Positions 60,178-60,474 of a stretch of 60,474 nt of DNA are shown piece after piece (position 1 is the first letter of the stretch; every line of letters begins with the position of its first letter). The notes under the pieces were generated by a model. The model was not told the origin of the DNA, did no database searches, and saw nothing but the letters and a program-made list of their open reading frames with translations. Source of the DNA: Stentor coeruleus (lineage: Eukaryota; Ciliophora; Heterotrichea; Heterotrichida; Stentoridae). A program made the position numbers and the translations under genes. Location of the stretch: assembly GCA_001970955.1 (NCBI GenBank), contig MPUH01000368.1:1-60474 (forward strand), written 5' to 3'.

Positions 60178-60474
60178 ATAATTATGTAATGTTTAAATAT
60201 TTTTGTATTTGATTATTTTAGAAATATATAGTTTTAAGTTTAGTGTGGGTTTTTGTAATATATAAGAAGCTTTATGTTGTATTTGTATTTTTTAAAGTTA
60301 GTTTTTTTTTATTATGAGCTTTGTGATTTATGATTTTGGATTCTNTTTTTTTTTATTATGAGCTTTGTGATTTATGATTTTGGATTCTTAATGATATTTT
60401 TGAAGGAAATAATTATAAAAAGTTGAAGTTGTTGATGCTTATGAGTAAAAACTAAAGATAATTTTGGAAAATTT
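60178..60474. repeat. 5' flank containing an assembly-type direct repeat around a single N
   Basis: 60302-60344 is repeated at 60346-60388 around the N at 60345 (two 43-bp copies). The rest is T/G-rich 5' flank of the minus-strand gene with no further gene. Confidence 0.88.

Overview
The window reads as ciliate macronuclear DNA, most likely from Stentor (S. coeruleus or a close relative). Four things point there. The base composition is strongly AT-rich. The code is standard, with TAA, TAG and TGA all ending genes. Genes are dense on both strands with short spacers. Every intron I could place (12) is exactly 15 nt long, GT...AG, which is a known Stentor/heterotrich hallmark. Two genes also match cilium-specific families (CFAP53 and an SHIPPO/STPGR protein).

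Layout, left to right. 1-3.8 kb: a broken minus-strand fragment abutting two tandem coiled-coil/B-box-like genes, the first with frameshifts in an internal 63-bp repeat. 4-8 kb: SHIPPO-repeat protein, PKA-like kinase, ubiquitin-conjugating enzyme, small membrane protein. 8-15.3 kb: RAD54-family SNF2 ATPase and a large unknown protein. 15.3-17.6 kb: a gene-poor stretch holding a decayed gamma-tubulin complex (GCP2/3-type) pseudogene. 17.6-21.2 kb: a small ORF, an S6K/Akt-type AGC kinase and a pseudokinase. 21.2-26.6 kb: a patchy Zn-ribbon/unknown region, a twin-CX9C protein, CFAP53 and a myristoylation-type small protein. 27-35.6 kb: Cys-rich RING-like protein, ankyrin-AGC kinase fusion, DUF229 type II membrane protein and MORN protein. 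36-40.4 kb: hybrid histidine kinase and COP9 signalosome subunit 2. 40.4-42.6 kb: gene-poor, with a tRNA-like pseudogene. 42.6-49 kb: a propeller-like protein, a CaaX small protein, a PA-LNR-TM-RING receptor-type ubiquitin ligase and a multi-TM protein. 49.9-60.2 kb: a SAPS-domain PP6 regulatory subunit, a coiled-coil protein, two tandem TMEM63/OSCA-like channel genes and a charged coiled-coil protein.

There is no operon logic. Themes that recur are signalling kinases (two canonical AGC kinases, an ankyrin-AGC fusion, a pseudokinase and a hybrid histidine kinase), ubiquitin/COP9 control (E2, RING ligase, CSN2), lipid-anchored peripheral proteins, and cilium structure.

Six single-N positions (15377, 26237, 30256, 39908, 50747, 60345) are each flanked by a near-perfect direct repeat of 43-129 bp. 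They look like unmerged contig overlaps. They artificially split or distort four genes (26132, 30271, 38972, 49911), and I give the collapsed models. Several spacers carry recognisable gene relics, so the genome is compact but does keep pseudogenes.
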